Source of the DNA: Bacteroidota bacterium
Lineage (GTDB): Bacteria > Bacteroidota > Bacteroidia > Flavobacteriales > Flavobacteriaceae
Direction of reading: 5' to 3'
NCBI GenBank assembly: GCA_022562895.1
Contig: JADFOK010000005.1
Span: 36,799 to 100,798, forward strand
DNA length: 64,000 nucleotides
The notes beneath the pieces are model-generated. The model worked only from the letters and a program-made list of their open reading frames with translations, was not told where the DNA came from and ran no database searches. Shown here piece by piece: positions 60,211 to 64,000 of the stretch. Within the stretch, counting starts at the first letter, position 1. Each line of letters starts with the position of its first letter. The position numbers and the translations under genes are program-made.

Positions 60211-61800
60211 ATGCCCGAACACCTCTTTTCTAAAAAACAATTTGTATCTTTATTTTATCTAAATTGCTTAAAATTGAGAGGGTTAATTCAAATATTAAAT
60301 ACAACAAGGTATGTCTTTATAATTGTATTTTTATTTCTTAATTCTACATTTACCCTTGTTTTTGCCGACAATAGTTTACTTGTGTCTAATACAGAAATTA
60401 ATTTGAAGGCAGAAACCAATGCCACAATTATTTTAAATAAAGAACTGGGAACTAATTTTTATTTAATTAATGACACTTTCAGCTCTCAAATTAATACTAA
60501 TGATACTATTCAAGAATTTAGAAGACTAGCTATAGAGTATGCTCAAAAAAATGATGCTGGAAATGCTTCAATATATATTGAAAATTATATTCAATCTACA
60601 TTAAATACAAATTTTATTAATAATGATGCTTTTAATAGAATAAGGCAATCAGATGAATTTATTGTTCTTTCAAAAAAATATAAGATAAATTTCAGCTTCT
60701 TAAATTTATTTTATTTATTCTCCTCTATCATAGGAATATTTATTGTTTTCATTTTAAATATTAAAAGAAATGCTAATAATATTTCTATCCTACTTATCAG
60801 TTCTTTTGTCTTGATGCATTCAATATTCATATTTCATATTTTTCTTTTATTATCGAAATTACAATTTAGATATCCGCATACATTATTTATGTCTATTATC
60901 TTTTCCTTTTTATATGGGCCTTTAATTTATTTTTATTTTAAAAAAATTGCTCAACAGTATACGTTTAGATGGATAGATATATTACACTTAATTCCAACCC
61001 TTATAATATTTATTATTGTTCTTCCTGTTTATATGCTACCTGAAGAGGATAAATTGAGAGTAATGCTTCATGTAGGGAATATCATCCAAAGGCAAGACTA
61101 TGTAAATTATACTTTTTCTGCAAAATTAATATCACTAATTGTATACGGGTATTTATTATTGAGAATTTATTTCAAGAGTATAAAAAACAATACTAAAATA
61201 TCATTAATAAATTTTAAATGGCAAAAAAGTATTATTTGGCTTGGTTTGGCATACATAGTTTCCTATTCAGTTTATGGACTTATCATTAGTAATGTTTTAC
61301 CCAGATTTGAAATTCTATACCACTTGCAAATAATAACAATGGCACTAATGGTATTATATATAGGTTTAATGGCATATTTGAGACCCAATTTATTTAAAAG
61401 TGATTTTTTTGAAAAACACCTTTATAAATATAAAAAATCCGGATTAACATCAAATTTTTCCTTAGAATTACGTGAGAACCTTATGTTTCTTTTAGAAGAT
61501 GAAAAATTATACAGACAAAACGATATCAACTTAGAAATTTTATCACAAAGATTAGGAACAACTAGACATAATACTTCACAAATAATCAATGAACACTTTA
61601 ATATAAATTTCTTTGAGTTGATAAATAAGTATAGAATTGCAGAAGCCCTTGAGATTTTAAAAAATGACAAACATAACAATTTAAATATTATTGATGTTGC
61701 CTATGAGGTTGGCTTTAATAATAAAGTAACATTTAATAAGTCTTTCAAAAAAATTCTTTCTCAAACACCTACACAATATATAGGTTCTTTACGTGTGTAA
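60211..61800 (+). CDS. Membrane-bound AraC-family regulator
   Basis: The 529-residue protein has an N-terminal hydrophobic segment (about 34-53), an extracytoplasmic region of about 115 residues and about seven membrane segments (about 165-400). The C-terminal AraC helix-turn-helix (430-529) has EKLYRQNDINLEILSQRLG, IINEHFNINFFELINKYRI and IIDVAYEVGFNNKVTFNKSFKK, ending in the TPTQYI motif. The layout is like bacteroidete sensors that regulate DNA from the membrane. The signal and target are unknown. No operon partner is adjacent. Confidence 0.82.
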   Translation: MPEHLFSKKQFVSLFYLNCLKLRGLIQILNTTRYVFIIVFLFLNSTFTLVFADNSLLVSNTEINLKAETNATIILNKELGTNFYLINDTFSSQINTNDTIQEFRRLAIEYAQKNDAGNASIYIENYIQSTLNTNFINNDAFNRIRQSDEFIVLSKKYKINFSFLNLFYLFSSIIGIFIVFILNIKRNANNISILLISSFVLMHSIFIFHIFLLLSKLQFRYPHTLFMSIIFSFLYGPLIYFYFKKIAQQYTFRWIDILHLIPTLIIFIIVLPVYMLPEEDKLRVMLHVGNIIQRQDYVNYTFSAKLISLIVYGYLLLRIYFKSIKNNTKISLINFKWQKSIIWLGLAYIVSYSVYGLIISNVLPRFEILYHLQIITMALMVLYIGLMAYLRPNLFKSDFFEKHLYKYKKSGLTSNFSLELRENLMFLLEDEKLYRQNDINLEILSQRLGTTRHNTSQIINEHFNINFFELINKYRIAEALEILKNDKHNNLNIIDVAYEVGFNNKVTFNKSFKKILSQTPTQYIGSLRV

Positions 61801-62112
61801 AAACTAAGGAAACAATCTTCGGTTTAGTTAACTATTATAGGGATTACCCTATTATTCAACGTTATATATTTTCTTTATGAAACAATCTATGATAAAAGCT
61901 TGTTGTGATTTTTATTGATTTCTTATTTTTTGTTTCATCATAAATTAAAAAGTTTGGTTTTTTAAGAATTCACACTTAATTACTTCAAGCTTTTTTGGGT
62001 ATAAAACTAATTATACAACCCAATGTAAAACCGTGAATATAATTTTAATAAATTTGTTATTTAGGAGGTTTTCTGAAAAGAACACCTCTTTTTTATTAAT
62101 AAAGACATTAAT
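61801..62112. other. 312-nt gap with hairpins and no clear gene
   Basis: I see no gene here. It holds a small hairpin ATAGGG-ATTA-CCCTAT (61837-61852), a wide inverted repeat ATGAAACAA (61877-61885) with TTGTTTCAT (61930-61938), and a plus-strand terminator at 62063-62096. The terminator is 262 nt beyond the AraC stop, which leaves room for a long 3' untranslated region or a separate small RNA. A TAAATTTG lies just before the terminator and is probably chance. Confidence 0.6.
62063..62096 (+). terminator. Plus-strand terminator in the gap after the AraC gene
   Basis: AGGAGGTTTTC pairs with GAACACCTCTT (one mismatch, one G-U) and is followed by TTTTTT. The minus strand lacks a T run after the stem, so it serves plus-strand transcription. 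Confidence 0.75.
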
Positions 62113-62577
62113 TTAAATAGACTTTCTTTTTACAACACGTTCATATGTGGAAATCCATTCATCGGGGGTCATTTTGGATACTAATTCACCAATCAATTTA
62201 AATGGGATTTGATCTACTTTTTTAAACCGAATACAACTTTTTCCCATATCCAATTTTGTTTTTACATATTTTGGATATTCGGTTGTGAACCATTTTAAGA
62301 GTTTTAGATATGAATAAATCCCCATATGATACAAAACTATAAAATTCTTTTGTGAAGCAATATTTATAAATGGGAGTGGTAATTTAGGATCACAATGGTA
62401 GCCATCGGGATATTTAGAAAAGGGGACGACATATCCCGGCATACCATAATTTATTTGTTCTTTAAAGCCCTTAGGGATATTTTTTAATATGGTTTTTCTG
62501 AGCTTTTTAAAAGGTTCTTTACGCTCCTCAGGTAGATGTTCTATATATTCTTCAGGAGTTTTAGCCGAATATTTCAT
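62113..62577 (-). CDS. DUF1801 (YdhG-like) protein
   Basis: The 154-residue protein has the DUF1801 pattern: TPEEYIEHLPEERKEPFKKLRKTI, GFKEQINYGMPGYVVP, FINIASQKNFIVLYHMGIY and SCIRFKKVDQIPFKLIGELV. The family is soluble and of unknown function, with an iron-uptake or stress link proposed in some species. The C terminus ends in the basic RVVKRKSI. It is alone on the minus strand, diverging from the MATE gene. Confidence 0.85.
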   Translation of the reverse strand: MKYSAKTPEEYIEHLPEERKEPFKKLRKTILKNIPKGFKEQINYGMPGYVVPFSKYPDGYHCDPKLPLPFINIASQKNFIVLYHMGIYSYLKLLKWFTTEYPKYVKTKLDMGKSCIRFKKVDQIPFKLIGELVSKMTPDEWISTYERVVKRKSI

Positions 62578-62665
62578 ATTGATTTTTTTTATTCTTTAAA
62601 TATAAGAAAGATTATGCCTCTTAAGTGAGGGGGTTTTTTAACTTAGCGATTCGAAAATAAAAAAC

Positions 62666-64000
62666 TTGTTACTTTCTAACTATACTAAAGAATTTAAATA
62701 CAATATAACTTTAGCAACTCCTGTGATCCTGGGAATGTTAGGGCATACTTTAGTAGCATTTGTAGATAATATAATGGTGGGTCAATTAGGAACGGCAGAA
62801 CTAGCAGCAGTTTCTTTGGGAAACAGTTTTATGTTTATTGCCATGTCTTTGGGGATAGGTTTTTCTACTGCAATCACACCTTTAATTGCCGAAGCAGATG
62901 GTGAAGGTAATTTTGAATCCGGGAAATCTTCATTTAAACACGGTTTATTTTTATGTACCATTTTAGGAATAACCTTGTTTTTGGCGGTTTATGCTGCTAA
63001 ACCGTTACTTTATATAATGAAACAACCTCCCGAAGTGGTGGAACTGGCTATACCCTATTTAAACCTTGTTGCAGCATCTTTGATACCACTAATTATTTTC
63101 CAAGCGTTTAAACAGTTTAGTGATGGTATGTCTATGACACGATATCCTATGTATGCTACACTTTTAGCTAATGTGATAAACGTAATTCTTAATTACCTAT
63201 TTATCTTTGGAAAGTTTGGATTTCCACAATTAGGTGTTGTAGGTGCAGCCATTGGTACTCTTGCTTCACGTATTATCATGTTAGGATATCTCTGGTATAT
63301 GTTATCACAGCATTATAAATCCAGAGAGTATGTACTTCATATAAAATTATTTAGGTTATCGAAAAAGATGCTAAAAAAAATCATTGGATTGGGCTTTCCA
63401 TCTGCTATGCAAATGTTTTTTGAAGTTGCAATTTTTACGTCCGCAATTTGGTTATCGGGGATATTAGGAAAAAACCCACAAGCTGCAAATCAAATTGCCT
63501 TAAACTTATCGTCCATGACCTTCATGGTGGCCATGGGATTAAGTGTAGCGGCCATGATACGGGTGGGAAATCAAAAAGGACTAAAACGATTTAAAGAGCT
63601 ACGGCGAATAACTTTTTCAATATTTATTTTATCAACTTTATTAGGGTTATTTTTTGCTGTTATCTTTTTTATTTTTAATACAAGTTTGCCAAAATTGTAC
63701 TTAGATTATGACAATACGGTTAATTTTGCCGATAATTTTGAGGTTTGGCGTATAGCATCGAAATTATTACTCATCGCAGCGGTATTTCAGATTTCAGACA
63801 CCATGCAAGTGGTTGCTCTGGGGGCCCTTCGAGGAATGCAAGACGTAAAAATTCCAACCCTTATTACTTTTATTGCTTATTGGATAATAGGATTTCCCAT
63901 TTCTTATTACCTTAGTATGTACACCGATTATAAAAGCTCTGGGATATGGATTGGATTATTGGCAGGACTTACCGCTTCAGGGATAATGCTTTTTTTTAGG
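62666..64000 (+). CDS. MATE family efflux transporter, C-terminally cut by the window
   Basis: About 445 codons are visible with no stop before the window edge. The protein starts at TTG 62666 (MLLSNYTKEFKYNITLATPV) and has LGMLGHTLVAFVDNIMVGQLG, the typical MATE helix 1, followed by LAAVSLGNSFMFIAMSLGIG and the second-half block MVAMGLSVAAMIRVGNQKG. About eleven membrane segments are visible, in two MATE halves. It exports cationic drugs or metabolites by Na+ or H+ antiport. No ATG lies between the stop at 62639-62641 and the conserved region, so TTG is the likely start. Confidence 0.9.
   Translation, partial: MLLSNYTKEFKYNITLATPVILGMLGHTLVAFVDNIMVGQLGTAELAAVSLGNSFMFIAMSLGIGFSTAITPLIAEADGEGNFESGKSSFKHGLFLCTILGITLFLAVYAAKPLLYIMKQPPEVVELAIPYLNLVAASLIPLIIFQAFKQFSDGMSMTRYPMYATLLANVINVILNYLFIFGKFGFPQLGVVGAAIGTLASRIIMLGYLWYMLSQHYKSREYVLHIKLFRLSKKMLKKIIGLGFPSAMQMFFEVAIFTSAIWLSGILGKNPQAANQIALNLSSMTFMVAMGLSVAAMIRVGNQKGLKRFKELRRITFSIFILSTLLGLFFAVIFFIFNTSLPKLYLDYDNTVNFADNFEVWRIASKLLLIAAVFQISDTMQVVALGALRGMQDVKIPTLITFIAYWIIGFPISYYLSMYTDYKSSGIWIGLLAGLTASGIMLFFR

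Noticed and set aside
62049..62056. TAAATTTG promoter-like box in the gap after the AraC gene
   Set aside because: It lies only 6 nt before a terminator hairpin, so any product would be only the terminator itself. Chance match.
1..64000. CRISPR array, prophage, insertion sequence or integrative element
   Set aside because: I found no regularly spaced repeats, transposase, integrase, phage structural gene or duplicated tRNA end. tRNA-Arg has no downstream attachment-site copy that I can see.

Overview
The window is a gene-dense, AT-rich stretch of chromosome from a member of the Bacteroidota, almost certainly family Flavobacteriaceae. The evidence is the bacteroidete promoter motif TAnnTTTG upstream of many genes, few Shine-Dalgarno sequences, frequent TTG and GTG starts, five type IX secretion (T9SS) cargo proteins with C-terminal sorting domains, SusC/TonB-plug-like tails, type III glutamine synthetase, and lineage families such as DUF4293, DUF4197, DUF1599 and BT_3928. 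I see no prophage, insertion sequence, integron or CRISPR array.

Layout. 1-2.6 kb: end of valS, then a minus-strand lipid operon (LUD protein, cdsA, psd, acyl-CoA-binding protein). 2.6-9.3 kb: ftsH-rsfS, birA, an SRPBCC protein, divergent pyrE/Nudix, and an M14 peptidase lipoprotein. 9.4-11.4 kb: two T9SS cargo genes with near-identical sorting domains. 11.4-18.5 kb: rho, DUF4293, a YfcE-like phosphoesterase, truA, an ABC exporter, cdaA (c-di-AMP synthase) and folP. 18.6-22.8 kb: DUF1599, BT_3928, an orphan permease, tpiA, a probable prmA remnant, clpS and tRNA-Arg(ACG). 22.9-26.4 kb: a 50-residue protein, a BlaR1/BlaI-type pair with a three-site operator array, and a Ca/Na antiporter. 26.6-32.7 kb: glutamine synthetase III, purM-like, prfA, pyrF and DUF4197. 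32.8-35.8 kb: three tandem paralogous T9SS proteins. 35.9-49.6 kb: fused acyl-CoA mutase (IcmF type), a cupredoxin-like lipoprotein, an Lrp regulator, DJ-1/PfpI lipoprotein, MFS transporter, SRPBCC-GyrI protein, an M49 peptidase, a PEGA-like protein, a small membrane protein, a MazG-like pyrophosphohydrolase and ilvE. 49.7-60 kb: mnmD, grpE-dnaJ, an intergenic small-RNA candidate, a NatA/NatB-type ABC exporter, MscS channel, outer-membrane barrel, an NtrC-type regulator lacking its DNA-binding domain, PPK2 and an M28 peptidase. 60.2-64 kb: a membrane AraC-type regulator, DUF1801 and the start of a MATE transporter.

Most genes are housekeeping or conserved accessory genes, and I did not find an obviously new multi-gene system. 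The most useful unusual signals are regulatory or evolutionary: the BlaI operator array interleaved with promoter boxes; three genes with TAnnTTTG exactly 4 nt before the ATG, which implies leaderless mRNAs; a grpE promoter that also reads as a sigma-54 site; a promoter-hairpin-terminator unit after dnaJ; decay of prmA between tpiA and clpS; and sorting-domain homogenisation between otherwise unrelated T9SS cargo genes.

Translation starts were moved from the longest reading frame where promoter position, gene overlap or family knowledge argued for it. Family assignments come from reading the translated sequence. No database search was run.
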